A DNA stretch of 64,000 nt, from positions 1-64,000 of the forward strand of contig CAITDI010000116.1 in the NCBI GenBank assembly GCA_903891095.1. Direction: 5' to 3'. Both the position numbers and the translations under genes were made by a program. This document shows positions 35,130-44,368 of the stretch, piece by piece (position 1 is the first letter of the stretch; each line of letters opens with the position of its first letter). Source of the stretch: an uncultured bacterium (GTDB lineage: Bacteria > Planctomycetota > Phycisphaerae > Phycisphaerales > SM1A02). The notes beneath the pieces are model-generated. The model ran no database searches. It saw nothing but the letters and a program-made list of their open reading frames with translations, and was not told the origin of the DNA.

Positions 35130-37108
35130 TGCATGCCCTTCAGTCGGTCGAGGATGCGATTGAAATCGACGTCCAGCCGCTTGCGCGTGTCCGCGTCGAG
35201 GTCCGGGCGGCGCTTCGCCTTGGCGAAGTCTGCGAGAAGCGCTCGCGCCGTTTCCTTGGTCATCGTCTTGAGCTGGTCGTCCGTGACTTCATCGGGAATG
35301 GCGGTGTTCTGCATCGCGGTCGCAGCGGGGCCGCCGCCTGCGCCAACGCCAGAACTCGCCGTCGCAGGCTTGTCGCCGCCATCCGTCCCCGGTGCCGTGG
35401 CGGGATCGCGACGACCGATGCCGCGCGCGGGAACGCCACCGTCTCCGCTGCCGCCGGCCGTTGAGCCGCCGTTGCTGCGAGAAGAGGTTGCGCCGTTCGC
35501 TTTGGTGGATGTATCCGCCGCGCTCGCCAGCGTGTTTCCTTCCGCCGCGGCGCCATCGCCCTTGGCGGCATCAGTGCCTGCGTTGGCGTGGGTCGCGGCG
35601 TCATGCGACGAGTCCGCCGAATCGGCGTCGTCGACCATGTTGTACTTCCGCTGCGCGAGCGTCTTCACGGCCCAGTCGCGGTCTTCGGGGAAGTCGGCCG
35701 CCATCGTCGGGCGCGTGATCAGCGAGTCGAGATCGAACTTGAAGATTCCGCGGCCGTCCGGGGTGTTCCAGCGCCAGTGGGTCTTGTCGAACACGCCGGA
35801 CGAATCCATCAGGCGAGCCATCGAGTTCACGATCTCGGCTGCGGACTTCTCGCCCTGCGCCTTGGCAACGCCGCGCACGGAGATGCCCTGCGTCGCGGAG
35901 AGCTGGATCGATTCGATCTCGACGCCGTCCGGGGTGCAGCAGGCGAGGTCGCCCAGCAGCTTTGCCATCGGGAGCGTGCGCTTGGAGAGTTCGCTGTACA
36001 GCTGGATGCGCTGCTCGATCTCCTTCTGGGAGACCTCGAACTTGCCCGCGCTTTCCGGCATCTTCCACTCGAGCACCTTGCCGCGCAGCCAAGCTGCGGC
36101 GATCGGGGCAATGCCGGCGATCACGAATGCGGCCACCGCGACGCGAAGCGCCCGCGAAGGCGACGAGTAGCGCTCGGCGAACTGTTCGATGCGGGTCGGC
36201 GCATTGCGCTGCTCGCGGCGACGAAGCCGAGCGAGTTCGCTCAGGTTGCCGCAGCAGATCAGCGTCGCGGCGAGCGGGATGGCCCAGCTCCGCCACCAAC
36301 TCGCGTCGTCTTCCGCTCCCGCAACTTGCACGGTGAGCTTGGATCCAAGCAGATCGGCGACGTTGGCGTCGAGCATCACGACGCGCGTGCCTGACTCCTC
36401 CGACGACGAATCCGCCTGCGCGAGGAACGCCGCGATCCGCGACGGCTCCATGCCAGCGTTGAGCGCGGTCTCCACCAGTGCCTGGCGAAGACCCTCGCGC
36501 CATGCGGCGCCGCCATCGGCGGCATCAGCGGGCGATTCGCGGGTTGCGCGGATGACGAGTCCTTCGGTGCCCTGCAGAGCGATGGCAATGGACCCGTCCG
36601 CACTGTCGGCGGCAACGGCAGGGTGCCCGTTCGCCGCGAGCAGCAGCATGGCAGCCGGCTCGGGGACGTAGCGGGTGATGGTCTCGAGCTTCGCGCCGAC
36701 TTCGACGCCGACCTGCGTCTCAGGCCACGCCATGATCACGCCCTGGCGCTCGGTGTCGGACTTTCCGTCGAGGATGCCGAGGCCGATGCGCGCCATCGGC
36801 ACGGATCCGAGGAAGACGCCCTCAGCCTGGAGACGGAGCGCCGCGAGCATCTGCAGCGGGGCGGCGGCAGGCATGCTCTGGGTTCGGACGATCGTCGCTG
36901 CGGCCGGCAGGATCACCCGCAGGTCGCCGCATCGCTGCGAATCGAGCCAAGCCGCAAGACCGGTCTGGTCGTTGGCGGAGAACTCGCGTGCATTCAGGAT
37001 GGTGGGTCGGTCGCCGCGGCGAACGAGCAGCACCCGCCAGCCTTCGGCTTGGCGCTCGGCGACCGCAAGCAGCGTGTCGTCGATGGTGTTGGTCGGTTGG
37101 GATTTCAC
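35126..37108 (-). CDS. gspL: GspL/PilM-PilN-like type II secretion component
   Basis: A 660-residue protein with a GspL/PilM-N layout: an N-terminal actin-like cytoplasmic part (~1-270: LLAVAERQAEGWRVLLVRRGD, TIVRTQSMPAAAP, LAALRLQAEGVFLG), a transmembrane region near 285-350 and a PilN-like periplasmic part (KMPESAGKFEVSQKEIEQRIQLYSEL, IESIQLSATQGISVRGVAKA). It bridges the ATPase to the periplasmic platform. After about residue 510 comes a long Gly/Ala/Ser/Asp linker, then a helical end (VTDDQLKTMTKETARALLAD...) shared with the GspC-like protein. Both ends overlap neighbouring genes by four nt. Confidence 0.82.
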   Translation of the reverse strand: MKSQPTNTIDDTLLAVAERQAEGWRVLLVRRGDRPTILNAREFSANDQTGLAAWLDSQRCGDLRVILPAAATIVRTQSMPAAAPLQMLAALRLQAEGVFLGSVPMARIGLGILDGKSDTERQGVIMAWPETQVGVEVGAKLETITRYVPEPAAMLLLAANGHPAVAADSADGSIAIALQGTEGLVIRATRESPADAADGGAAWREGLRQALVETALNAGMEPSRIAAFLAQADSSSEESGTRVVMLDANVADLLGSKLTVQVAGAEDDASWWRSWAIPLAATLICCGNLSELARLRRREQRNAPTRIEQFAERYSSPSRALRVAVAAFVIAGIAPIAAAWLRGKVLEWKMPESAGKFEVSQKEIEQRIQLYSELSKRTLPMAKLLGDLACCTPDGVEIESIQLSATQGISVRGVAKAQGEKSAAEIVNSMARLMDSSGVFDKTHWRWNTPDGRGIFKFDLDSLITRPTMAADFPEDRDWAVKTLAQRKYNMVDDADSADSSHDAATHANAGTDAAKGDGAAAEGNTLASAADTSTKANGATSSRSNGGSTAGGSGDGGVPARGIGRRDPATAPGTDGGDKPATASSGVGAGGGPAATAMQNTAIPDEVTDDQLKTMTKETARALLADFAKAKRRPDLDADTRKRLDVDFNRILDRLKGMQ

Positions 37109-38637
37109 TGTTCTCTGTACTCCAGAATGCGCGCGGGGAGCGTCGAACGATCAATCACTGCTGTGATTTCAACCTCAAGTCCAGTTGTCGCAGATCGCCC
37201 ACGGCTGGTGACCGTGAACACGTAGCTCTGCGTATCGGCGTAGGCGGCGAGGGCTGCGAGCGCTTGGGGGGTAATACGGTTGGAATCACGAAGATCGGAA
37301 ATGGCGAGCAGCCCTGAGGATGACGCGCTCCTCAGCGAGATGATCGCCTCGGCACTAATCGGATCATCAGGCAGCAACGCACGAAGAACGGACGGCGGGG
37401 CGGTATTGAGGTTGACCTTGCCGACCGGCGGGGTGTCCGCGGTGTCCAGCGTGGCCTCCTGGAAGATCTTGCGGAGCTGCCCTTGGTCGAGCGACTGCAT
37501 GCGCCCGTTGCCGCCTTGCTGGCCGCCGACGCCCGAGGAACTGCGCCCGCTCTGACGACCCGTTCCCGACTGCGACTGACCGCCGCCGCCGTCGAAAGCC
37601 TGCTTGCCGTTATCAGTCCCCTTCGCAGCGTTGCCGGTCGAGAGTCCGCCGTTGTTGCCGCCGCCGCTGCCGCCGCGCTGCATCGGATTGCCTCGCCCTT
37701 GGCTGCTGGACTGCTGTCCGCCGCCCGCAGCGAGAGTGGATAGATCCTGCGTGAGGAGCATCTCCATGCGTGCGCTTTGCGACTTGCCGAACGCGCTGAG
37801 CGCGCCAGCCTGTTCGGCGGTGACGCCGAGACGGGCCTGAAGGTCTTCCACCGTGGCATCGCGCAGGTTGAGTCGCGGCTCGCCGGACGAGCCGATCAGG
37901 CTGCCCGTGGTGCGCGCCGTCAGCGCGCTCGACCAACCGGCGTCGAGAAAGCCGTCTGCGTCGTCCGGCGGCTCGCTCGCCGAGCCGTCGTTTTCGTTGG
38001 GATCGAGCCGGCCGTTGAGGTTCTGGTCTTCGCCGCGCACGCTCTTGGGGAACGCGCCCGCGACGAGCTCCAGTTCGGCCACCGAGCGGAAGTTGCCGTT
38101 GCGAGGCTCATAGCCCAGTCGGCGGTTGACGTAGAACTCGTACTCAGCGCCCATCATGCCCGGCGTGTCGTCGGCGTCACGCCAGTCGATGATCGCGTCG
38201 GCGACGTCCATCGTCATGCCGTCGAGTTCGAGCAGGGTGTTGCGCGTCACCGTGTTGACGTTGAGCTTCGCGTGCTCGTCCTGCGGTCCCTTGACCTCGA
38301 CGCCGTCCTCGGCGTGGCGGATCTGCCAGTCGCCCGAGGCCAGCTGCCCATCGGCGACGGTCTCGAGGTCCTTGTACATCTGACGTGCATTGGAAGGGTC
38401 GGGCTTCTCGGTGTGGTACTCCAGCACCGCGAGCGTCTCTTCGATGCCTGCGCGAGCGGCCCAACGCGCCTCGACCTTGGCGATCGACTCGCGTCCCATC
38501 GAGGCCTGGCGGAATGCAAGCACCTGCGCTGCGCCGACGATGACCGCCGCGATAGCGACCGCCCAGATGACGATCACGATCACGGATCCGCGTCGAGCGA
38601 TGGTGCGCGTTCGCTTGTTCATCAGCGGCCTCTTCAT
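37105..38637 (-). CDS. gspK: Type II secretion pseudopilin GspK
   Basis: GspK forms the tip of the pseudopilus with GspI and GspJ. The 510-residue protein starts with a basic leader and RRGSVIVIVIWAVAIAAVIVGAAQV, the GspK-type N-terminal helix lacking the usual Glu5. The alpha domain typical of GspK follows: AELELVAGAFPK, ARLGVTAEQAGALSAFGK and VNLNTAPPSVLRALLPDDPISAEAI, the last being the conserved 'VNLNTA' helix-hairpin-helix-like motif. A calcium-loop-like DQNLNGRLDPNENDG sits near 205-220. A Gly/Ser/Gln/Asn-rich insertion (about 310-385) splits the domain and is not typical. Its start overlaps the gspJ stop by one nt (TAATG). Confidence 0.92.
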   Translation of the reverse strand: MKRPLMNKRTRTIARRGSVIVIVIWAVAIAAVIVGAAQVLAFRQASMGRESIAKVEARWAARAGIEETLAVLEYHTEKPDPSNARQMYKDLETVADGQLASGDWQIRHAEDGVEVKGPQDEHAKLNVNTVTRNTLLELDGMTMDVADAIIDWRDADDTPGMMGAEYEFYVNRRLGYEPRNGNFRSVAELELVAGAFPKSVRGEDQNLNGRLDPNENDGSASEPPDDADGFLDAGWSSALTARTTGSLIGSSGEPRLNLRDATVEDLQARLGVTAEQAGALSAFGKSQSARMEMLLTQDLSTLAAGGGQQSSSQGRGNPMQRGGSGGGNNGGLSTGNAAKGTDNGKQAFDGGGGQSQSGTGRQSGRSSSGVGGQQGGNGRMQSLDQGQLRKIFQEATLDTADTPPVGKVNLNTAPPSVLRALLPDDPISAEAIISLRSASSSGLLAISDLRDSNRITPQALAALAAYADTQSYVFTVTSRGRSATTGLEVEITAVIDRSTLPARILEYREQ

Positions 38638-39779
38638 TAGCGACCCCGTGTAGCAGACATGGAATAGCCGCCGCGTCCGCCGCCGCTGCCATTGATGATG
38701 GCGCCGCCGGCGTTGCCGCGACCGCCACCGCCGTTGATCGGCCGTCCACCCATTCCGCCGCCGTTGCTTGGGCGTCCGATGGGGCCGCCGCCGTCCATCG
38801 TGTCGCCGCCGGGGCGACCGCCACCAGGACGACCACCAGGACGACCACCACCTGGGGGACCGCCGGCATCGCCGAAGTCACCACCACGGCCACCGCCGCG
38901 ACCGCCACCTGGACCACCAGGTCCACCGGGCACACCGCCCTCGAGGCCACCAGGGCCTGCCGCGCTGGGATCGCCATTCGCTGCAGCGTCTGGGTTGGCA
39001 CCAGCCGCGTTCGGGTCGTTCGGGTCAACCGGATCCGGCGGCGGCGGGGGCGGAGGAACGATGCGGTCGATCGCGATCTGCGTGCGGAGCACGGCAGTCG
39101 AGTTCATCGGGTCCGAGGAGACGTTGTCGGGCGACTCGCCGGTCGCGGTCACGGTCACGCGCAGCGCCCACGGGAGCCCGTAGACGTCCGAGTCCCAGTC
39201 GGGGTACCACGCTTCGCCGTCATAGGCCTCGATCTCAATGCCGACGACGCCGTCGACGGTCGGGATCGCAACGCCACCGCCCTCGGGATTCTCGTCGCTC
39301 ACGGGATCGCGGCGAAGCCAGAGCACGCTGCCCGAGCGGTCGTCCTCGATGCGGTACTGCGACTCGTACTCGCCACCCTCGCCCGCGTACGCGTCGCGCT
39401 TGAGCGGACGGAGGCGGTTGTTGAAGATGAGCACCTCGTCGCGGCCCATCTCGCCGTACGGCGTGAAGGTCGTGCCATCCATCAGCAGCACGCGCGAGTA
39501 GAAGAGGTCGCCATCGCGGATGACCGACACGAGATCGCGGCGCACCGCGTCCAGCGCGGCGCCCGCGCGCGTCACGGCCTCGAGCCGCGTGCGTGCCACG
39601 TCGCGCGTGCGAGAGATGCGCGACAGCGCGGTCGACACGGTGACGATCACGAGCGCGCTCACGGCGATCGCGACCACGAGCTCGACGATGGTGAAGCCGC
39701 CACGGCGCAAGCCGAGGCCGCGGACTTCACCGGCCAGTTTGTGCTTGCTGCCCTTCACGGGCTTGCTGCTTTTGAACAT
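38637..39779 (-). CDS. gspJ: Type II secretion pseudopilin GspJ with Gly/Pro-rich tail
   Basis: A 380-residue minor pseudopilin. The leader ends LGLRRGG and is followed by FTIVELVVAIAVSALVIVTVSTALS with Glu5. The core (~30-240: TRAGAALDAVRRDLVSVIRDGDLF, SVLWLRRDPV, ALRVTVTATG) matches GspJ. After a run of seven prolines near 240 the last ~130 residues are Gly/Pro/Arg/Asn repeats such as GGGRPGGRPGGG, absent from classic GspJ. GTGAGGCAC before the ATG at 39779 supports this start, giving a 53-nt overlap with the gspI end; a start 12 nt further upstream lacks a site. Confidence 0.88.
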   Translation of the reverse strand: MFKSSKPVKGSKHKLAGEVRGLGLRRGGFTIVELVVAIAVSALVIVTVSTALSRISRTRDVARTRLEAVTRAGAALDAVRRDLVSVIRDGDLFYSRVLLMDGTTFTPYGEMGRDEVLIFNNRLRPLKRDAYAGEGGEYESQYRIEDDRSGSVLWLRRDPVSDENPEGGGVAIPTVDGVVGIEIEAYDGEAWYPDWDSDVYGLPWALRVTVTATGESPDNVSSDPMNSTAVLRTQIAIDRIVPPPPPPPDPVDPNDPNAAGANPDAAANGDPSAAGPGGLEGGVPGGPGGPGGGRGGGRGGDFGDAGGPPGGGRPGGRPGGGRPGGDTMDGGGPIGRPSNGGGMGGRPINGGGGRGNAGGAIINGSGGGRGGYSMSATRGR

Positions 39780-40245
39780 AGCGTGCCTCACGGTCGATGG
39801 GTTCTGACGGAATTCGAAGGGGATCGGGCTCTTCGCCGCGCTTCTCGGCGATGCTCGTCTCGACGGTGTATTCGCGGCCGTTTTCGTGCGTCACCTTGGC
39901 GATCACACGCGCAGGAACGCCAGAGCCGCCTTGCTCGATCTGGATGTCGAAGTCGAAGTCCGCGTACGGGCTCGTCGCATCGAAGTGCCCGTTGAGCGGC
40001 ATGCGCTTGTCGTAGTCGACGGGGCCTTCGGTCAGCACGCTCGAGAGCAGCTCGTCGAGCGCGCTCGCCGCGCGCACATCGATCTCGCCGCGGCGCGCCA
40101 TCGTCATCGCCTGGCCGCCCACCGAGAGGACCGTGATCATGCCGATCGCGAGCAGCACGCCTGCGATCACGGCGTCCATGAGCGCGAAGCCGCGGCGCGC
40201 GGGCGCTCGCTTGTGCATGCGTGAGTTGGTCTGGTTCGGCGCCAT
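39727..40245 (-). CDS. gspI: Type II secretion pseudopilin GspI
   Basis: A 172-residue minor pseudopilin: leader ending RAPARRG, then FALMDAVIAGVLLAIGMITVLSVGG. Position +5 is Asp rather than the usual Glu (F-A-L-M-D), a conservative change at a residue important for assembly and N-methylation. The globular part (DFDFDIQIEQGGSGVPARVIAKVTHENGREYTVETSI) is a short beta sheet as in GspI/PilV. It begins three nt after gspH and its last 53 nt overlap gspJ. Confidence 0.85.
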   Translation of the reverse strand: MAPNQTNSRMHKRAPARRGFALMDAVIAGVLLAIGMITVLSVGGQAMTMARRGEIDVRAASALDELLSSVLTEGPVDYDKRMPLNGHFDATSPYADFDFDIQIEQGGSGVPARVIAKVTHENGREYTVETSIAEKRGEEPDPLRIPSEPIDREARYVQKQQAREGQQAQTGR

Positions 40246-40248
40246 GGA

Positions 40249-40845
40249 TTACCAGCGTTCCTCGGAACGGCCTTCGCGATCGAGGTCGACGGGCTGGCGT
40301 ACGAGGGCCTTCTCGTCGTCGGCGCGCACGGGAACGGTCGAGTACGTCTCGAGCAGCAGCAGGCCCGCGGCGTTGCGGCCCTTGAGCGAAACTCCGATGC
40401 GCGGACGGCTGCCGTCGGGATGCGTGGTGATGGTCCACGTCTCGTCGTGCATGGACGAGTCGTCGCTCATCGCCTCGTCAATGATCATTCCTTCAGGCAG
40501 CTCGACGGGAGTGCTGAGGCGATCCTGCTGCCAGATGCGCGCGCCTTCCGGGTTGTTCGGGTTGAGGTCCATGATCCACAGCGAGACCTCGTTCGACGCC
40601 TGCTCGTAGTGCAGCGCGATCTGCTGCGTGCCCGCCGCATTGCGGAACGCGAACATGCGCATCAGGTCCTCGACGTCGCCGATCGCCTTCTCCTCGCGCT
40701 GGCGCTCGACCACGATGAACCGCGGCAGAGCCATCGCTGCGACGATCACCAGCATCACGCAGACGATGATCACCTCAAGCAGCGAGAAGCCGCGCTTGAT
40801 GAAGCGCGGCTTTCGGATGGCGGTGATGTCCGAGTGGCTGGTCAA
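40249..40845 (-). CDS. gspH: Type II secretion pseudopilin GspH
   Basis: A 198-residue minor pseudopilin: KPRFIKRG leader and FSLLEVIIVCVMLVIVAAMALPRF helix with Phe1 and Glu5. The C-terminal domain contains IGDVEDLMRMFAFRNAAGTQQIALHYE and ETWTITTHPDGSRPRIGVSLKG, in keeping with a GspH/FimT beta barrel. The only suitable start before the leader is TTG at 40845, with a weak GAG eight nt ahead. The gene order G-H-I-J-K is the standard type II pseudopilin order, which supports the call. Confidence 0.85.
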   Translation of the reverse strand: MTSHSDITAIRKPRFIKRGFSLLEVIIVCVMLVIVAAMALPRFIVVERQREEKAIGDVEDLMRMFAFRNAAGTQQIALHYEQASNEVSLWIMDLNPNNPEGARIWQQDRLSTPVELPEGMIIDEAMSDDSSMHDETWTITTHPDGSRPRIGVSLKGRNAAGLLLLETYSTVPVRADDEKALVRQPVDLDREGRSEERW

Positions 40846-40870
40846 ATTCGGATCTCAGTCGGTAGCCGTG

Positions 40871-41305
40871 TCAGTCGGTCTTCTTCGGGGCCTTGCCGTT
40901 GGTGATGTCGGCGTTCTCGCCTTCACCGCCCGGAGTGCCGTCCGCGCCGTAGCTCACGATGTCGAAGTCGCGGCCGTTGGTGCCGTCGACGATGAGGTAG
41001 CGGTTGCCCCACGGATCGAGGAGGTCGTCGGTCGACTCGAGGAATTCGGGAACGAGCGCGTCGAGCGCGAAGTCCGAGCCAAGCTTGGTCTGCTTGCGGT
41101 CGGTGAGGTAGAGCTTGACCTGGGTGGCGATGGTGTTCGCCTCGGTGCGGGCCTGGTCCTGCTTCGCGCCCGAGAGTCGCTTGAGCAGCTGCGGCGCGAC
41201 GAGACCCGCGAAGATCGCGATGATCGTGACGGCGACGATGACCTCGATGAGGCTGAAGCCACGGCGGATGGCGCGGACCGAGCGACGAGTGTTGTTGGAA
41301 CGCAT
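40871..41305 (-). CDS. gspG: Type II secretion major pseudopilin GspG
   Basis: A 144-residue major pseudopilin that polymerises into the periplasmic pseudopilus. The leader ends SVRAIRRG and continues FSLIEVIVAVTIIAIFAGLVAPQLL with Phe1 and Glu5. The body matches GspG: KQDQARTEANTIATQVKLYLTDR, then LLDPWGNRYLIVDG and FDIVSYGADGTPGGEGENADI, the last being the calcium-binding C-terminal loop. AGGAG sits five to six nt before the ATG at 41305. It follows gspF by 29 nt. Confidence 0.96.
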   Translation of the reverse strand: MRSNNTRRSVRAIRRGFSLIEVIVAVTIIAIFAGLVAPQLLKRLSGAKQDQARTEANTIATQVKLYLTDRKQTKLGSDFALDALVPEFLESTDDLLDPWGNRYLIVDGTNGRDFDIVSYGADGTPGGEGENADITNGKAPKKTD

Positions 41306-41334
41306 GGATATCTCCTAGTTCGGGCGCTGGACTA

Positions 41335-42552
41335 TTACGCGCCCGCGGCTTTCTGAAGTTCGATGATCGGAAGCAGGATCGCGGAGAGCACGAAGCTCGC
41401 CACGAGCGCCATCACTACAAGCAGGACAGTAGGGAGGATGCGGGTAAACAACTTGAGGGAGTTGTTGACCTGACGGTCGAACGACCCCGCGGCGTGCAGG
41501 AGCATCTGCTCCAGGCGGCCGGAGCGCTCGCCGATATTCACGATCTGGACGAGCAGCGGCGGGAAGTGTCCGCTGCGCTCGAGCGGGTCGGCGAGCGACT
41601 GTCCGGTCGAAACCTTGTCCGAAACCTGGTCGATCGCGTTCATCAGCGCCTGGTTGCCCAGCGTGTCGCGGACGATCTTGAGCGCGCTCAGGATCGGGAT
41701 GCCGGCCGAGACCAGCGTTCCGAGCGTGCGCGTGAAGCGCGCAACGGCAATGTCGCGCACAAGGCGACCAACGACCGGAAGTCGCAGCAGGAAGGTGTCG
41801 AAGCGGAGCCGGTTGGCGGGCTTCGCGAGCCAGTTTCGCCATGTCACGACCGCCAGAAGGATGGCGGCGAGGATGACGAGCCACCAGCTGGTGACGAACG
41901 CCGAGATCGCCATGAGGATCTTGGTCGGCAGCGGCAGTTCGAGGTTTGCCTGGATGATCGGTTTCATCACGCGCGGAAGAACGAACGCGATGAGCACCAC
42001 GACGCTGACCGCGATCAGACCCGCGATCATCATTGGATAGACGACGGCGCCGACGACTTCGCGGCGGAGCTCCACCGAGCGCTCGAGCAGATCGCCGAGC
42101 TGATGCAGGATTTCCGCGGTACGCCCCGACGCATCGGCCGCGCGCAGCATGCCGGTGGTCATGTCGTCGAACGGCGGCCCGTACTCCTTCGCAGCGGTGT
42201 GGAACGGCACGCCCGCCTCCACGCGCTCGATGATGAAGTCGAGGATCGTCTGCAGGTTCTTGTGTCCCGCCTGGCGACGCACGGTCCGCAGCGCCTGCAT
42301 GAGCGGGAGGCCTGCTTCAAGCGCGGTCGCGAGCTCGCGCACGAGATCGGCGAGCTCGGAGCGTGAGATCACAGGGCGCGCAGCTGGTCCGCTGGATTCA
42401 ACGGCGGCATCGGCTTCGCTCATCGTGAGCTCAAGCGGAGTCTCGCCCTTTTGCTGGATCAACCGCATGGCAGTAGCGCGGTCCGGCGCCATGAGCGTGC
42501 CGGACTGCATTGCGCCATCCGACGCCAGGGCTTGGTAGCGGAACGACGGCAT
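41335..42552 (-). CDS. gspF: Type II secretion inner membrane protein GspF
   Basis: The 405-residue platform protein of the type II system. The N-terminal cytoplasmic part begins MPSFRYQALASDGAMQSGTL; two GspF domains follow (RELATALEAGLPLMQALRTV; RFTRTLGTLVSAGIPILSALKI), each ending in hydrophobic helices (GAVVYPMMIAGLIAVSVVVLIAFVLPRV; ILPTVLLVVMALVASFVLSAILLPI). The intradomain LVQIVNIGERSGRLEQMLLH motif is typical. It starts nine nt after gspE, and the paralogue at 20885 belongs to the separate pilus-like operon. Confidence 0.95.
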   Translation of the reverse strand: MPSFRYQALASDGAMQSGTLMAPDRATAMRLIQQKGETPLELTMSEADAAVESSGPAARPVISRSELADLVRELATALEAGLPLMQALRTVRRQAGHKNLQTILDFIIERVEAGVPFHTAAKEYGPPFDDMTTGMLRAADASGRTAEILHQLGDLLERSVELRREVVGAVVYPMMIAGLIAVSVVVLIAFVLPRVMKPIIQANLELPLPTKILMAISAFVTSWWLVILAAILLAVVTWRNWLAKPANRLRFDTFLLRLPVVGRLVRDIAVARFTRTLGTLVSAGIPILSALKIVRDTLGNQALMNAIDQVSDKVSTGQSLADPLERSGHFPPLLVQIVNIGERSGRLEQMLLHAAGSFDRQVNNSLKLFTRILPTVLLVVMALVASFVLSAILLPIIELQKAAGA

Positions 42553-42561
42553 GGTGGCGGA

Positions 42562-44286
42562 TTAGCCCTTCTTGTCCTGGTTGCCGACGCGCTGGTTCGC
42601 CTCGCGGAGCTTCAGATCCTCGGAGAAGTCCTCGACGTCCTGCGTGGCGCGGAGCACTTCCTCGACGGTGGTGATGCCTTCGGCGACCTTGCGGATGCCG
42701 TCTTCGCGCATCGTGATGAAGTCGGGATCAAGCAGCGCCTTGAGTTCGTGCACCGGGCGGTTCTGCGCGATGGCGGCGCGGAGCGGCGACGAGATGCGAA
42801 CGATCTCGAAGAAGCCGAGACGACCGCGGAAGCCGCTGTTGCCGCACTTCTCGCAGCCACGGCCGACGTTCTGGAATCCGCCGAGTCGCTGCCGTTCATC
42901 CGGGGACAGGCGGTTCTGCGTGTCCTCGCTGATCGGGCGACGCTCCTTGCACACGTCGCAGATGCGGCGACCGAGGCGCTGCGCGAGCAGGCCTTCGAGC
43001 ACGCTTGCCGCGAGATACGGTTCGGCGCCCATGTCGAACAGACGCCCGACCGACGAAATCGCGTCGTTGGTGTGCAGCGTCGAGAAGATGAGGTGGCCCG
43101 TGAGTGCGGAGCGGATCGCGATGTCGGCCGTTTCGGTATCGCGGATTTCGCCGACGAACACGATGTCAGGGTCCTGACGCAGGATCGCGCGCAGGCCCGT
43201 CGCGAAGCTGAGTCCGCGCTTGGCGTTGACCGGGATCTGGTTGATGCCGTTGAGCTCGTACTCGACGGGATCCTCGATGGTGATGATCTTCTTGCGCGGG
43301 TCGTAGAGCTTCGACAGCGCCGCGTACAGCGTGGTCGTCTTGCCCGAGCCGGTCGGACCCGTGACGAGCACGAGGCCGTGGGGCTTCTCGATCATGCGGT
43401 CGACCACCGCGCGGTGCGATTCGCTCATGCCGAGGCTCTTGAGGTCGAGCGGCAGCGAGCTCTTGTCGAGGATACGCATGACAACCGATTCGCCGTACAG
43501 CGTCGGCACGGTCGACACGCGGATGTCGACCTTGCGGCCTTCGAATCGCAGCGTGATGTGGCCGTCCTGCGGCACATAGCGCTCGGCGATGTTCATGCCC
43601 GCCATGATCTTGATGCGGCCGATCAGCGCGGCCTGCAGATGCTTCGGCGGCTGGGGCTGCGAGACGAGCACGCCGTCGACGCGGTACTTGACGCGCAGCT
43701 CGCTCTCGAACGGCTCGACGTGCACGTCGCTGGTGCGGCTCTGGATCGCTTCGAGAAGAATGAGGTTGACCAGGTTGATCAGCGTGGGCTGCTCAGCCAT
43801 GCGGTGGACGTCATCCGCTTCGATCGCGTCGAGGTTGTGCTCGTTGTCAGGGGTCGCGGCAAGACCGCCGTCGGACGCCAGCGTCTCCGCCATGCGCGCC
43901 GCAGTGGTGCCGTAGCGGTCGCGCATGAGCTCGCGGAACGCGGGTCCTTCGAGACCGATGCGTCGCACCGAACGCGAGGTGACCGCGCCGATCTCATCGA
44001 CCGCGGCGGTGTCCAACGGGTTGAGCATCGCGACGATCAGTCGCGTGCCATCGATCGACACTGGAACTGCGCCGAGCCGAACCGCGATCTCGGGAGCGAG
44101 CAACTCCGCCGCTGCGGCGTCGGACTGCGGGACCTTGTCAAGCCACTCGATGCCGAGCATCGCGCAGCGCTCGCGCACGCCTGCGTCCTGCGAAGGTGAC
44201 ACAGGGGTCGCTCGCGCGTCCTTGACGTTGGCCGTGATGGTGGTCACGGTCGCGGTTCCGTTCATGCCGTTGGTTCCAGTCTGCAC
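42562..44286 (-). CDS. gspE: Type II secretion assembly ATPase GspE
   Basis: The cytoplasmic hexameric ATPase that drives pseudopilus growth; 574 residues. N1E-like domain near 45-140 (IAVRLGAVPVSIDGTRLIVAMLNPLD). Core: Walker A TGPTGSGKTTT, Asp box TIEDPVEYELNGINQIPVN, Walker B FVGEIRDTETADIA, His box GHLIFSTLHTNDAISS, and a tetracysteine zinc site CDVC...CEKC near 460-500. I chose the GTG at 44286 because AGGA lies six nt ahead; an in-frame ATG at 44265 is close and possible. Most of the downstream operon genes abut or overlap one another, so this is effectively the head of the core system. Confidence 0.94.
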   Translation of the reverse strand: MQTGTNGMNGTATVTTITANVKDARATPVSPSQDAGVRERCAMLGIEWLDKVPQSDAAAAELLAPEIAVRLGAVPVSIDGTRLIVAMLNPLDTAAVDEIGAVTSRSVRRIGLEGPAFRELMRDRYGTTAARMAETLASDGGLAATPDNEHNLDAIEADDVHRMAEQPTLINLVNLILLEAIQSRTSDVHVEPFESELRVKYRVDGVLVSQPQPPKHLQAALIGRIKIMAGMNIAERYVPQDGHITLRFEGRKVDIRVSTVPTLYGESVVMRILDKSSLPLDLKSLGMSESHRAVVDRMIEKPHGLVLVTGPTGSGKTTTLYAALSKLYDPRKKIITIEDPVEYELNGINQIPVNAKRGLSFATGLRAILRQDPDIVFVGEIRDTETADIAIRSALTGHLIFSTLHTNDAISSVGRLFDMGAEPYLAASVLEGLLAQRLGRRICDVCKERRPISEDTQNRLSPDERQRLGGFQNVGRGCEKCGNSGFRGRLGFFEIVRISSPLRAAIAQNRPVHELKALLDPDFITMREDGIRKVAEGITTVEEVLRATQDVEDFSEDLKLREANQRVGNQDKKG

Positions 44287-44368
44287 TCGGGATCCTGTTC
44301 TGGAGCTGTTTGCCGCCAATTGCGTTCGACTGCGTTGCGGCTCTTTGTGCGCTGACGCTCTGCTTCGC

